From positions 643,438 to 707,437 of the forward strand of contig NW_003314347.1 in NCBI RefSeq assembly GCF_000143415.4: 64,000 bases of DNA. Direction: 5' to 3'. Both the position numbers and the translations under genes were made by a program. Source of the stretch: Selaginella moellendorffii (Eukaryota > Streptophyta > Lycopodiopsida > Selaginellales > Selaginellaceae). Within the stretch, counting starts at the first letter, position 1. Each line of letters begins with the position of its first letter. Below are positions 12,609 through 25,828 of this stretch, one piece after another. A model generated the notes under the pieces. It was not told the DNA's origin. It saw nothing but the letters and a program-made list of their open reading frames with translations, and did no database searches.

Positions 12609-13610
12609 GTGGACCTTTCGGTGGGGACTAATGCGAAACCAAACAAGGCTAAACAAACTGAAGTGGAATCAGTCTCTCAAATAGTTCCCAAGTACAAACC
12701 AAAACCCCCATCAGTCTTCAAGGGAGTGAATGACTATAAAGTGGTGGAGGATAGGTTTTATGATATGGAGGATTATTTCCGAGCATTGTGGTTACCAAAT
12801 TCGAAGAAGGGAGTGAATGACTATAAAGTGGTGGAGGATAGGTTTTATGATATGGAGGATTACTTCCGAGCATTGTGGTTACCAAATTCGAAGAAGGTCC
12901 TATATGCAAAACCATACTTAGCAGATAATACTAAGTCTTGGTGGAAAACAATAGAGGCCAATAAAGGACCGGTGGCCACTTGGGAAATGATGAAGGCGAG
13001 GATCCATGCAACCTACGTTCCTCCACACTCTGCACCTAAGGGATGAGTTGAATAGGCTAAAGTAGACTAGAACCATTCAAGAATATGTGAATGCATTTAT
13101 GGCAAAGAGGATACATATCACAGACATGAGTGATATGGATGTGTTTCATGCCTTCATATTAGGCTTGCAAACCTGGGCTCACGGCAAGGTGATGTGTTGG
13201 AACCCGACTAGCTACAAGGAAGCATTGGATGCAGCTATCAAGGTGCATTTCAATGATAACCTGCGAAAGGGGAACACAATGGGGTCAAGGTCCACATTTA
13301 GTAAAGGGGCCAAACCAAATGAGACATATGGCGAAGGGAAATTTAAGAAGAGCTTCTCTAAGAATGAGTCTTTGGGGTTCCGAAAAGGTAGATTCATGGG
13401 CTAGCGAGTAAGTACATGGGGGAGTCAAGCGAAAAAGGACAAACCCACAAATAAAAAAGTCAAGTCTGCTAGTAGCATGGGAAACAACATATGCTTCAAC
13501 TACGGTGAAGCGGGACACCTTTTGAGGGAATGTCCCTACTTGAAGAAGGCCAGAGCCAATATGGCCATTAAGTCGGGTGAAATCCATACGTGATATAATC
13601 CCTAACTTAA
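12609..13610 (+). pseudogene. Gag of dead Ty3/gypsy element
   Basis: A retrotransposon capsid-like region runs in two frames (12609-13046 and 13087-13404), with the typical W..ME.YFRALW and TKSWWKTIE patterns and a retrotransposon-gag block. A CCHC knuckle follows at about 13490-13545, but its second cysteine is replaced by tyrosine (CFNYGEAGHLLREC). An 87-bp tandem duplication (12722-12895) repeats 29 residues in frame. A frameshift near 13040 and stops after 13404 mark it as inactive. Confidence 0.75.
12722..12895 (+). repeat. 87-bp in-frame tandem duplication in gag
   Basis: The unit starting GGGAGTGAATGACTATAAAG at 12722 recurs at 12809 almost unchanged (one TTTCC/CTTCC difference), duplicating 29 codons exactly. 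Because it is a multiple of three it leaves the local reading frame intact. Confidence 0.9.
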
Positions 13611-13689
13611 AGTTACTCATTACATGACCAACTTTGGTAGAGAGTCGTTTGTAACATCTAGTAGCCCTCCGAGAGCAACTCGGAGGTAG

Positions 13690-16600
13690 TTTTGTTAACA
13701 TTCTATTGATATGGGTGCTTTAGATAATTTTGTGGCTGCAGATATAATTTGGCAAGCCAGACTAATGGTGTAGCGGCTGGGTGAACCAAGGACTATAGAG
13801 TTTGTCCAAGGCAGCCAAAGCACTAATAAGGTACTTTGACAAGCAAGAGTCGAAGTTGGGACATGGAAAGTAATTATAGATTTCACTGTGTTGAACATGG
13901 CAGGATTTGACATAATCTTTGGGATGGATTGGTTTAATCGGTTTGTGGTAGCCCTGCATGAACAAGGTAGGAACCTTGTGGTACTAACAAATGCCTGAGG
14001 AGAACAATCTAGGGTGGAGGCCTAAGATCTAAAGTAGGGCAATGTAAGGCCAAAGACTCTTGCTTGAACCTGGTGTCCACGAGAGGACAACTCACTAAAG
14101 GAACCAAGGTAGCATTTTTGTGCTTACTTTCGATAAGGAGTGACAAAAAGACGGGAACATAAGAAGTACATTTAGTGATTCAGCAAGTGTGTTGAATCAC
14201 TGCTGAAGAAGCTACCAGCAGGATTACCCCCTGAACGACCGATAGAATATAGATTCAAGTTGGTTAAGGGTGCTAAGGCGGTGGTTTGTCCCCCCTATCG
14301 GTTGAACAAAAAGGAACTTGAGGAGCTCAAATGCCAATTTGAGGAGTTGGTGGAAAAAGGGTATGTTAAGTTGAGCAAGTTATTGTATGGTGCACTGGTG
14401 TTATTTGTGAAAAAAAAAGATGGATTTATGCGTATATGTATAGACTACTGGTTGCTCAACAAGTATACAAAGAAGAACACATACCTTTTACCAAGGATTG
14501 AAGACTTGTTCGATAGGCTGGGAAAGGCGAAATACTTCTCGAGGATCAACCTAAGTTCAAGATACTACTAGATCAGGATAGCAGAGGAAGATGTCGAGAA
14601 GACAACCTGTTGGACAAGGTATGGAAGATTTGAGTTTCTAGTGATGCCCTTTGGGTTGTGCAATGCACCAATAACGTTCTCGGCACTAATGAACCACATC
14701 TTTGTACCCTACCTGGATCATTTTATAGTCGTCTACATTGATGACTTCTTGATCTATAGTGAGATGCTAAAGGAGTATGCTGAACATTTGATGAAGGTGT
14801 TTGAGAAACTAAGGGAACACCAACTGTATACTAAGAGAGCAAATATGACAACAAAAGGTAAAGTTTCTTAGGCATGTGGTGGGCAAGGACAGGCTCAAGG
14901 TGGACCCTAAGAAGGTTCAAGCGTCCAGGAATGGGAATGACCATCAAATGTACATTAGTTAAGGGCATTCTTAGGGCTATGGAACTACTACTAAAAGTTT
15001 ATTAAACACCATTTGAGAGTAACTCTGCCTTTAATGGACCAAACAGGAAAAAGGAAGATGGTGTTGTAAGCTCTTGAGTTTAAACTTCCTGGGAGGTCAC
15101 CCAACCCAGTACTATTTAAACCCAAGGACACTTAACCCCAAATATCCTAAGACCCTTAACCAATTGGAAAAGGGGGTGCACTTTTGTTCATGGGCCCTTT
15201 CGCTCTATATTTGAACCCTTATGGATCGTCTCTCGAGTCGTTCTTTTTGGTTGCTTACAGGTGTAGACAGTGGAATGCGAGGTGGCATTTGTCCACCTCA
15301 AAGGGAAGTTGAGGAAAGCTCCGTATTGGCATTACCAGACTTTGGTAAAGACTTTGAGGTAGAAATAGATGTTTCAGACTTTGTGTTGGGTGCAGTTTTG
15401 AAGCAAGACAACCATTTAGTAGCGTTCTTCTAAAAAAAAGTTGGATAAGGCTCAATGAAAGTGGCCTGCCCATGAGAAGGAATTGTTTGCGGTGGTCAAA
15501 GCGCTCAAGGAGTGGCAATATTACTTTGGGAGACATTTCAAAGTTTACACGGCAACGAAACACTTCTTGTCACAACCCGACATGAGAGGGAAATAGGGTC
15601 GGTGGGCCAATGCTTTGGCTGAGTTTGATTGTGAGATTCTGTATAAACCTGGGAAGAGTAACATCGTGGTGGATGCTCTAAGTTGAAAGGCAAGCTTGAA
15701 GTTGGCAATATCCAGTGCGACAGTAACATTTTGGGATGACGTGCGAATAGCGTATGAGAATAATGGTCTAGCACAAGAAGTGTTGCTGAGGAACCAAGAG
15801 GCGTGAAAAACTCACCAGAAAGGTGAGCTGCCAACGGAAGAGAAAATGGGCTATGTGAAATGCAATGGACTCATCTATTATAAACAAATGAAGGTGTATG
15901 TTCTAGAAGGGAAACTAAAAAAGGTAACCTTGGAAGAGTGTCATGACGGACCTTTTGTGAGACACAGCAGAATGCCCAAAACAATGGGCTTACTCAAAAG
16001 GAAGTATCACTGGCTAGATATGGCTAAAGACATCCAAGATTATGTAAAGACATGTCCAACATATCAACAGGTCAAACTGTGATTAAGGCTAATGGGGGCT
16101 TGTTATAAAGCATCCTAATTCCAAATCATCTGTGGAAATGTCTTACGATGGATTTCATCACCAGACTAGTGAGGGGTTTGATGTGATATTCGTGGTGGTG
16201 AACCAATTTTTGAAAATGGCACATTTTATACCCACCACAATGGAAGTCAATGTGGAAAGTGTGGCAAAACTTTTCTTCGAACAAGTGGTTTGAGTGTGGG
16301 GAAGGCCAAAAGAGATTATCTCAGATCAAGATAAGATTTTCACCAGTAGGTTTTGGAGAATTCTTCTGAAATAGTATTGCACCAAGTTGAAATTCAACAC
16401 AGCTTATCACCCATAAATAAGTATTGGGTATTAAGTCAAGTTTGATGGCACTAACACTTTTTGATAGATGGACAAACAGAAAGGGTGAATAGGCAGTTAA
16501 AGGATTATTTGCAATGCTATGTCTCTGGAGACCAGACTGATTGAGTAAGTCATTTGGGACTTGCGGAAATGTGCTATAACAACTCACCACACTCGAGTAT
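13690..16600 (+). pseudogene. Pol (PR-RT-RNaseH-IN) of dead gypsy element
   Basis: Protease remnant SIDMGALDNF is near 13705, with the catalytic D-T-G changed to D-M-G. Reverse transcriptase runs 14260-14571 ([30 protein letters not shown]) and 14640-14871 (MPFGLCNAP, then VVYIDDFLIYS). RNase H lies at 15310-15690 (FEVEIDVSDFVLGAVL). The integrase HHCC-like region (EECHDGPFVRHSRM, CPTYQQVKL) is at 15846-16082, followed by core fragments to 16600. Many stops and frame changes are present. A reverse-complement copy of leader sequence (15067-15260) separates RT from RNase H. Confidence 0.8.
15067..15260 (-). repeat. Inverted repeat, right arm (inside pol)
   Basis: This is the reverse complement of 12195-12398. 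It sits between the reverse transcriptase and RNase H regions, where gypsy pol should be continuous, so it looks like an insertion of leader sequence in the opposite orientation. Confidence 0.7.
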
Positions 16601-16603
16601 CGG

Positions 16604-17482
16604 TGTCATGAATGTGACTTCAGGTATCAAAAGTTATCTGTAGACCAGTCCTTTTGGATATTCTTTTCTTATTGCCACGACGGAGGAGGTCGGTATTGCT
16701 AGTTCCCTTTATCAACCTTTCTTGTTCAAGTGTTAGTTTACTGGGCTTAGCACTTGTACTTAGCCACATGGACATAAGGTAGGAACTCCTATGTATCTTT
16801 AGCTGAGCATACTCGGCATGGTTCTTAGTTCTCTTTTGCTCTGTCTTGCATTGGCTTGGCAAGAACCCTCACGTATTGAGACTAGTCCCTCAATATCGCT
16901 AGATGATAGCTTACCATGTCTACCAAACACCCTCCCTTTGTGTTAGTCTTATTTCGGTCCCAAATGCTATTTATAGAAAGTGTCTAAATTCGCTCATTTG
17001 GCATATTTGCGGAATATAGAGATTGTCCTGAACACAATAGTGTTTGTCTCGTGTCCAAATTCACAATCTAGGGACATTCCATATTTAGTAAGTTTCAAGT
17101 NNNNNNNNNNNNNNNNNNNNNNNNNNNNNNNNNNNNNNNNNNNNNNNNNNNNNNNNNNNNNNNNNNNNNNNNNNNNNNNNNNNNNNNNNNNNNNNNNNNN
17201 NNNNNNNNNNNNNNNNNNNNNNNNNNNNNNNNNNNNNNNNNNNNNNNNNNNNNNNNNNNNNNNNNNNNNNNNNNNNNNNNNNNNNNNNNNNNNNNNNNNN
17301 NNNNNNNNNNNNNNNNNNNNNNNNNNNNNNNNNNNNNNNNNNNNNNNNNNNNNNNNNNNNNNNNNNNNNNNNNNACACCACTGTCTTTTAGACACGTGGC
17401 ACATGAAGGGTTTAGGTTCTGCTTCATGGTTATCCTATGGTAAATCACCATAGGATAAAGGGTAAAAACCACGTGTCCTACA
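16604..17482 (+). repeat. LTR2 of retrotransposon chain (contains gap)
   Basis: It begins TGTCATGAATGTGACTTC and ends at CCTACA just before TTTGGTATCAGAGG (17483-17496), a good tRNA-Met-type primer-binding site. It therefore serves as the 5' LTR of the following non-coding element. The first ~250 bp match LTR3 closely and LTR1 more distantly. About 274 bp inside it are undetermined. Confidence 0.7.
17101..17374. other. Assembly gap (274 N)
   Basis: Undetermined bases lie inside LTR2. Open frames that cross this gap are meaningless. Confidence 1.
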
Positions 17483-20400
17483 TTTGGTATCAGAGGATAC
17501 GTCTCAGCAAATATTATCTAATGAGATTGGACAAATAGTCTCGTTGTATACTCAAAGATGAAAATGATGATCTGAGTGGGTACATGTTTAGGTGCAAAGG
17601 CTTTGCAATTGTTCCTTAGGTAGAGATTTTGGTTACCTTTTGTGCTATATGATGTGAGCTTGATCTTGGGCTCATAGAATGGATTTGAGGTGTACTATTT
17701 TGCACGAGTTTGCGCTTGGGCTCATGAGTGAGACGCATTAGCAACTCAAGGATACATTTTGAGTTGGCAAGATTAGTGTTAGCCTATTAAGAGTTTTATG
17801 AGTTGTTCCATGTACCATGAGTGAAAGTAAACCTCCTTTGGGTTTGCTATGAGTGGCAAATAGGCTGGTCCGTAGCTATTTAGCACAGCACTAGTGGATC
17901 CTTCCTAGGCATGATTACAAGTGGATCAATCAAGACTGTAAGGATTAGTCTGTTGATTCGAGTAGTCATTGTCATGCTCTCTCATAAACTTTTCTTGGAT
18001 TGGACTGAAGGCAGTGCGAACACAAGCTTGAGGTTTAGTCAAAGATGAGGGCGAAAAGAGAGTCGTTAGAGACGAAGGATCAAACATGTAAATCATCTTC
18101 TCTTCTTAGAGAGATGATTCGCAACGAGGTGTGACTCATTGTGTTCACATTATGCAAACAAGAGTCCCTAATTTGATATATATTGGAAATGATGGTCTTG
18201 CAAGTGGTGAGTGGCATGAGTTTATCTGTGTTATGAACAAAAGTTAGTGGTGTTGGGTGTTGTAAATCTCTATTGGTGGAGTGTGGTATTTATGTTGCAT
18301 TTTGTCGAATCGAGTTGGCACTTGATAATCACATAAACCTTTGAAGTAATGCCATGGGCGTTGCTCGTGGTGTTGCTCAATTGATCAAGTCATTATGATA
18401 CTTATATCATATCCATGTGATAATGAGCAATGTGTTTACAAAGTTGCTTGGTTAAACGATAATCAACCCCAAAGTGGCTGATGGTGAAGCTAGTCTACTT
18501 ACATATAATAGCATTATAGTAGTTTTAACTGGGTTCTTAATAATGATTTATAATATGCTAAGCTTATGTTGGTACCTTGTTTCTTAAGGAGTTTGCCCAT
18601 TAAGGTGTTGGAAAGGGTTATAGCATTCACTTGTTATGGCTTGTTGGTTAACCTATTAGCATTTGGAGTAGATTGTTGGATAGAGATGGTGTGTAATTGA
18701 GACATTAACATCACTAACACTTATGTTAATGGAAGTGGCATTATTTTTCAAGTGATGAGAAATCCTCCTTAGAGCTTGATTTTCCATATCATTTTTCTTG
18801 TTAGTGTTTTGGCTTCATAGTGGATCTTGAAAGTGATTGAAGAAGAGCGTTAATGGTGGATGTCTAGAGATATAGTCTTTATGATCAAATCTTGGATGTT
18901 TATTTTACATTTTGCAGATGTCAGTGTTAAATGTCAGAAAAATGGGCAAAGATGTTTGAGGCTTAAGCATACTATGGGTCATGAGAATTTGTGTTGAGGT
19001 GAACCTATGTAAAATTGTTGATAGGAAGAAGTTGGTTGAGTCTTGAAAGTTTGCATTCTTGGACTGAGAGTCATTCTTTCTCTAGGATGGAAATTTTCCA
19101 TAAATTTTCTTAAACTTTTCCAATGGCTGATCTATTAATCACTTTACTTGAAAACCATTAAGCCAATACAAACTAGTGAAGGGGTTGGAGTTGACTTTAA
19201 TTGGCTTAAACCTTAGTAGGTAGTTTATATAATGCAACCCGAAAGGGATGCTGACTTTTGGGGATAAAGCAATTGAGTTGGATAGAGGAGTTGGTGTAGA
19301 AAAGTGGCTATTACACTTTTCTAAGAAAGGTGACCCTTGTGCCTTTCTTCTGTATTGTTATGCTTAGTGGTAAATTGTACCTTGCATTTTGTTAAACTCT
19401 ATGAGAGTAGTGAGCTCTCACTAATCTTGACTTGGTCTTGGTAGCCTTGCACTTTGGCTGAGGATAGTGATGTCCAACTTAGTTGTTTGAGGTTAAGATG
19501 ATGGTACCTGTACTATAGCTTTGTCTATGAGGAGGTTGTGTACCAATATGAGTCCATCTCATGGTCTTCACTTTAATTTTGACTAAGTGTTGGTCATGCA
19601 AAACTAGCCTCTTCAAGGCATGCTCAGAGTTGTTGGCTAAATGTGTCGGTAAACTTATTGCAGTTGAGTTGGATTCAAGTAGTTATTTAGTTCGTGCTTG
19701 TCCATGAACCTTTATCTCGTGCTTAGGGTATTACGTTCATGTTAGATAAATATACGACTCGATGGTATGAGTTTAGTGTTTGGGTCTTGTGAAGGTAAGT
19801 TGAAGAGTGATTGTTAGTTACTTTGCGACTAGTGATTGCTTGTAGACTTTATTAAGGACTTTTAACACTTGCTTCACTCGATAAAGATTTAACACTGATG
19901 GGCTTGCTTTACCGGATGGTGTTGCCGAAGATCGTGTCATTAAACTTACATGGGTTTTTCATGTTAGCATATCAACTCTACCTATGTCGATATCATTTGG
20001 TTGTGTTTAGTTATAGTGTTAGATTTTATTGAGTCTTAGATGTGGTGAATCACTCCTTGATGATGTGTTATCTGAAATTGAGTATTTTTGAAGGATTACT
20101 CTCGGATACTAAATATAGTATCTTCGACTTTGGTTAGCTTGGTTGCAAAAGAGTTTTGAGTGGTGATTCACTCTTGTTTTATTTTAGCTTTGTTCTTGTG
20201 TTGATGGCATTGAAGTGATGCCTTGTTGTTAACAATATTGTTGTTGAGATGTGAGATAAGATGTCTCTCCATAGGATTGATATTGAGTTTCATTAGTCTC
20301 GATGAAAATAGTGTTAATGATTTGGCTATAGCTTTGTGTTATTGGCATTCGTGCATTTGCTAGTTAGCAACTACATTGATGTTCAAATGAATTGAGTGGC

Positions 20401-22221
20401 AAATTGAGTTAGTTACGTTCTAGACAAAATTATTTATTAAGGGTTGAGCTTTGAGCTTTTCCTTGGAAGGTGATTCAGTCATAGACTATACTAACTTTAC
20501 GAGCGGAAAAGTTAGTGATTGATATTGAAGTGATTAAATCCTTATTGGATTTGAGTTGAGATATATCAATTATTAATAATTCTTCTTGTACTTGTTGCGA
20601 AGTGAGTTATGTCTTGCTATAGATGGATTTATGGAGGATTGTTTAGTGATTATTTGTTGAACATAGCTTTATTGTGTTTGACTTTTAGATTGATGTAGAT
20701 ATGCTCTTCATTAATTTTACATTATGAAGTTTAGCTTATGGATGTGTTAGGGAGGATATTATGGGTTGTGCCATGATTTTTTCTTTAGCATTGAAGTTAG
20801 TTCATGCAAAACTTGTGATCACTGTTAAGCAAGACTTGGCTATAGACTTCTTCGAACTTTTGCTTCATTAAGTTTTATGCTCATTGTCCTATTTGTTAGA
20901 AATTGTTGAGGAAGGCATTCTGACTCATTAGCTTCGATGTTGAAGTTGGCTTTTGCATCTAGCAATCATTGGTGATGATTGACTATCATCTAGAATAATT
21001 GATTATCCTTGTCAAAGTTTTACTCGATTGTTATTGAATGATTTACCATTCTTTGGGATGGTGGATTCTTTTTTCAACGATGATTATGCATCTCTCTATT
21101 AATGGGATGATTAATGATCTTTTATGATAGTTAATTGTGAGGTTTGATAGCTTCTAGCTTTTCGCATTACCACTTGTTGTTTGTGGTTTGCTCTGGATTG
21201 ATCTCTTGGGTTTGAGATATATGTAGGATGTTGTTGATTCTTGCTTAAGCAACTTTGGTTCTTTAGTATTGTTAACTGGGTTCTATATAGATTGGCTAAT
21301 ATGATAATTGAGATGAACAAATGTTTGTTAGTCTTACCACATTCATTCTATTCTATTGATTATTGTTCGAGTTAGTTTTGATAGATTTGGATGTTATTTC
21401 CTTTAGGTGATACATTCATAGGCATCTTACTTGCCAGTCAATGGATACTTTGTGTTCTTTTAGTTGTCTTTTATAAGTTGTTTAGCATGCTATCTGCAAT
21501 ATTCGGTAGTTAAGTTTTTTCATTGAGTTTACTTAATGATATACTTGCTATTGAATTTTGTTGAATGGTGAATTTTGTATTTACCAGTTATGATGATCTT
21601 GGTGGTTCCTATACTAAAATACTGCTTTATCAGATAATAACTTACTTGGATTATTTTTGTGTTCTAATCTAAGATATAATTAAGTCTCTAAGATATCATT
21701 GTCTATGACTTTGATATTGTCCATCTATTGCTCTTTGAGTTTAGGCCAATATAGGCAGACTGGCTTTGGCCCTTCATGTGCATGGTGAAATCTTTAGTTA
21801 TCACCCACCTCTTTGTCGATGTTCCTTATTCCGTTCAAAGGGCGTGACCATGTAAACAACTTTATGTTTAGCGCAGTCTATCTAAACCTTACCGATGGGT
21901 TTTGTTTCTTTGCTTATGAGGGTTCTTTCTCTCTCTATATCCCTGTAGGCAGGGTGTATCACACTTTTGTAAGTTAGGTGACAACTAGAGCAACAAGGGC
22001 GGCTAACTTTGTTAGTCATTTCCTTGTTGGTGATGGCTAGAAGGTGTCTGAGTGGGTAGTGCATCCGCGTTAGACAAAGAGGTTACATTAACTCATTTAA
22101 GTTAATGTATTTCTCACATAATGTGAATACCGTGAACTTTTTCTAGAGTTGTTTCCTTGGCGGTATTCTAAACTAAAGTATGCATCGACAAGGACATCAA
22201 TCTTCCCTAAAGGGGGGAGAG
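17483..22221 (+). mobile_element. Non-coding LARD-like retrotransposon interior
   Basis: A 4.7-kb segment is bounded by a primer-binding site (TTTGGTATCAGAGG, 17483) and a polypurine tract (AAAGGGGGGAGAG, 22209-22221). An LTR lies on each side. I find no gag or pol motif and hardly any frame above 60 codons. The plus strand is rich in T and G and poor in C. This is the architecture of a large non-autonomous LTR derivative (LARD) or of an element decayed by C-to-T mutation. Confidence 0.6.
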
Positions 22222-22461
22222 TGTCGCAAATGTGACTTCGGGTATCAAAAGTTACCTATCAGTTAGTCCTTTCAGATATTCTTTCCTTATTGCCACGACG
22301 GCAAGAGGTCGATATTGCTAGTTCCTTTTATCAACCCCTCTTGTTCAAATGTTAGTTTACTGGGCTTAGCACTTGTACTTTGCCAGATGGACATAAGGTA
22401 GGAACTTCTATGTGTTTTTAGCTGAGCATACTCGGCCTGGCTCTTAGTTCTCTTTTGCTCT
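22222..22461 (+). repeat. LTR3, truncated 3' LTR
   Basis: It begins TGTCGCAAATGTGACTTC directly after the polypurine tract and matches the first ~240 bp of LTR2 (Leu-rich antisense frames are shared too). Homology stops after TTTTGCTCT, where LTR2 continues for several hundred more bases. The rest of this LTR is gone or replaced. Confidence 0.75.
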
Positions 22462-25400
22462 AAAATTCTTGAAATGTTAGTCTCCAAAATAAGGCTTCAT
22501 AATCATAGCTTATTTGTAAACATAAGAGCTTCTAGAATTCTAGATTATTGTGTATATCTATGCTATATCATTTTGATGAAATCCTACTTCATTATGCATA
22601 TATTTTTTTCCACATATGCCAATTTTCTAGAGAAATAGACTGTAGGGAAATATAAACCACATTATAATGGTAGGGAATACTAACACGCTATCATTCTCTT
22701 ATGTGAGATTGCCTTTCAGTCTTGGAAATGTATATAAAATTGATTCTTTGATATTGTATTACTTTTGAGTCTTTCAAAAGATTTTAATTTCTTTTATTAT
22801 TATTCACAAACAATTCTCAAAAACTCTTATTAGGGATTCACTGCAAAAATATATCTTGATATTTTTATATAGGAGGATTTCAATATAAACAAGTAATAGA
22901 GTTTTTTATATGAATTAATATATAAATTACAAATATTATGGAAAGTTTTAAGGTGTAGATTTCTTGGTTCTTTCTACTATGTTGTTCATCTCTATTATTT
23001 CAGAAATAACATAGTATTTTATCAATGGTGACAGTGGTTTTCATATTCCCAGATGAGTAATAAGGACTAGAGTGTAATATAGAGATTATGGTAGTGAAAT
23101 GATATTAATATTTTCACATTCCTATGCATTACAACTCTTACTTACATATCTTTTATTTTCTTTCTCAAGATCTTTTAAATAACAAAAATCTTTTGAAAAA
23201 TATTTTATTCAAAAAATCTTTTGAATAAAGGAATAATATGTACAGCTATAAAAGTATTAAAAATACTAAGTAGTCAAATAAAAATATGACAGTTGTAATT
23301 ATAAATTTTTACCACCTTTGTATCTCTAATCATTTTTCTTTTTCATTTTTCGGATACTTTAATTTATCAACTCAACACCTTGATAAATGCCCAATTTTGT
23401 TTAAGTTCTACTTAAAACCACTAATTTTTTTTAATTGGCTAAGTTTTTACCACTTTTTACCTCCTCTAAAAGCTCCAACTCAGCTTAGTTGGTAAATGCC
23501 TAAGTCATCCATGTAGTGAGAATATGTATTTATTTTCTACCTCTACTAGCTATAATCATATAGCATTCAACCACATTATGAGACTCTTATTGGTTTTTAT
23601 TCAAGTTGAAAATGCTTAAAAGAAAACAATTTGAGGTATTGACTTAGATATTTATTTTGTGACTACAACCAACTCTTTGTCCTTGAACTTTGTTACAATG
23701 TAGACTTCTACTACCATTGCTCATCTATTTGATAAAAAATCTGGCAAAAAAGCTTCTATTTTATGAAAAAAAAATTATTTTTACCATTCTTACCCTCAAC
23801 TTGGATCAAGTCCTAATTTGATCCACATCTATGACAAAAAGAGCTATAGTTTCTACTAAATGCCTTAAAACTTCATTCTTTTCTCTTCCATCCTTTATAG
23901 AGTTTATTTTCACCTTAGTGGTCTACAAATACACTCAACACAAAAACATGCCTATAACTCATTTGCGCATTTACTTTAAATGACATCTCTAAGTAACCTA
24001 AACCCCCTCAAATAAACCTTTTGCAGTCTTTTTAATTGCTATTAGTCAGTCCTTTGCAGCTTCTTCTATAGTTGTTTGCTACCTACAAGCATTTCTAATT
24101 TTAACACTTTCTTGATTGTTCAATAATGTTGACATAAGATGCTTCTTTCTTCCATCTTTAGAATTGTGTTCCACAATAAATGCCAATTGCCCTTTATCTC
24201 CAAAGTTAGAAATGTTCTTAGGTATTCCAAATGGTCTTTGACCTCAGCCTCTACCACCTCCTCCAAATCCTCATCCTCATCTTGGAAGACTATGTTAATA
24301 TTGGTGGAATGGTGCAAAATTGTCATACAACACTAAAAAACTCAATGTAGTCTCTTTACAAATCTCTACTTTTAGAATTTATTTCAATTGGCTTGGCTTA
24401 AATCATGGTGGTTCTTTGTAGTTGCTTGGTCCTCTATTGTTCTAAAGCTAAGTATGAGGCACCAAAACCTATTATAGCCATCCAGCCAAATGCCTACAAA
24501 TTACTATTTGTTATTAATGATTCATATATATATTTCACCTCATTTATATCACCCCAAAATTGAGCCAAGAAAATTCCTCACATTAAAATCTTACTCACCA
24601 TAACTCTTCCAAGATCATTAGAATAGGCAGATTCTAAATCTACTTTGGTTGATCCTAGGTGTGAAAGATTAAACTTGTTAGAACTTCCATGTGTCACCAG
24701 CTTGATTATTTAACTTAAAAACTACAAAAGTGTTGGCTAAAGCTCCATTAGCCCAAGTATTGATCTTGCCCACATGCAACTTCAAAAAGCTGTTAAAGTG
24801 TAGACACAACTTATAGAAGCGTCAGGCAAAAGACCCAGCTAGGACAAGACACATTATTACTATCAAACTCACTCTCAGACACTCATAAAACTTTTGGGGC
24901 CATTAGATTTCTCCAACTGGCTAAAAGATTCACAAGAAACCCCATGGCAAGGGCATTAACACACTAGAACCCTAGATGTTCAATAGGGGGATTCCCCACA
25001 TACCAATGAAACAACACTAGAACTCTCACTACAACTCAATGCAAGGCCTTTATGTGGGACAAACCTCGAGCTGCTCCACTTTACACTCTCAAACACACAA
25101 ACATTTGAATGCAAAAGCCCCAAAGGGATGGAGTTAGGCCCAGCTTGACCTCACAAAGTCACAAACACCTCTCTTTTATACTACTTATGTAGTCACTCTT
25201 TAACTTTTTGATCTCCAACACCATAGATGCTCAAATGAGGCTGCTATTCCAAAACCCATCTCATCATGTTCCTAAGAAGAACAATCTTTCATATGTCTAT
25301 GATCTCCCTCTAATTGCAAATACCCAAATCCAAATCTCGCATGAATTTGCAATTGGCTGCCTGATCACAGATCTCTAAATCTTATACCATGAGTTTTGCT

Positions 25401-25828
25401 GTTTTCCAATGGGCAGCAAATAAGCAAGTTTAGTTTTTAAGAACCTAATCTATTAATAGCTCTTAACTGATTTACAAAAGCTTCCTATTTAAGATCTATA
25501 TTAACTGTTAATAGTTCAGTTTATAGTATTTTAATTCCCAATACTAAGAAAATAGTCTTTATCTTCATCCTTTAATTCTTTTGGAGATGATGCAATTAAT
25601 AGAGGTGCTATGCAAATACTTTTTGGAGTTACATTTTGGAAGGTTTACTGCAATTTCTATTTCCCAACAAAACACTTCTTCACCCTTCAATATATTCTGT
25701 TACCACAAGAAATTTAAGTGCCAGTATTTGCTGTATGTTTTTAATTATCAAGTGCTTGTTAGAACCAACGGGACCTCCTGGTAAAAATAATGTCTAGGGT
25801 TCTAGAATTCTTTTAGGGTTCTTGGATC
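22462..25828. other. AT-rich intergenic, no gene seen
   Basis: Low-complexity AT-rich DNA. A region at 24120-24340 reads on the minus strand as short Glu/Asp- or Gly/Arg-rich frames that could be a very old gag-like relic, but no zinc knuckle or pol motif supports that. From about 25500 the composition rises toward the ORC5 gene and should include its promoter. Confidence 0.5.

Larger units (their letters stand above)
12054..16603 (+). mobile_element. Degenerate Ty3/gypsy retrotransposon interior
   Basis: The order is primer-binding site, gag, zinc knuckle, protease, reverse transcriptase, RNase H, integrase, which is Ty3/gypsy order. All domains are broken by stops and frameshifts. The integrase runs to a CYNNS..HSSIG remnant at 16571-16600 and then meets the next LTR directly, with no polypurine tract. 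The C-terminal part of integrase and the normal 3' end are therefore missing. The YIDDFLIYS catalytic box and MPFGLCNAP motif resemble chromovirus-type elements. Confidence 0.8.

Noticed and set aside
16980-17472. Frames of 98-157 codons
   Set aside because: They consist mostly of undetermined bases of the gap at 17101-17374.
24120-24340. Possible old retrotransposon gag piece on the minus strand
   Set aside because: Only a vague Gly/Arg- or Glu-rich composition, without zinc knuckle or pol neighbours.
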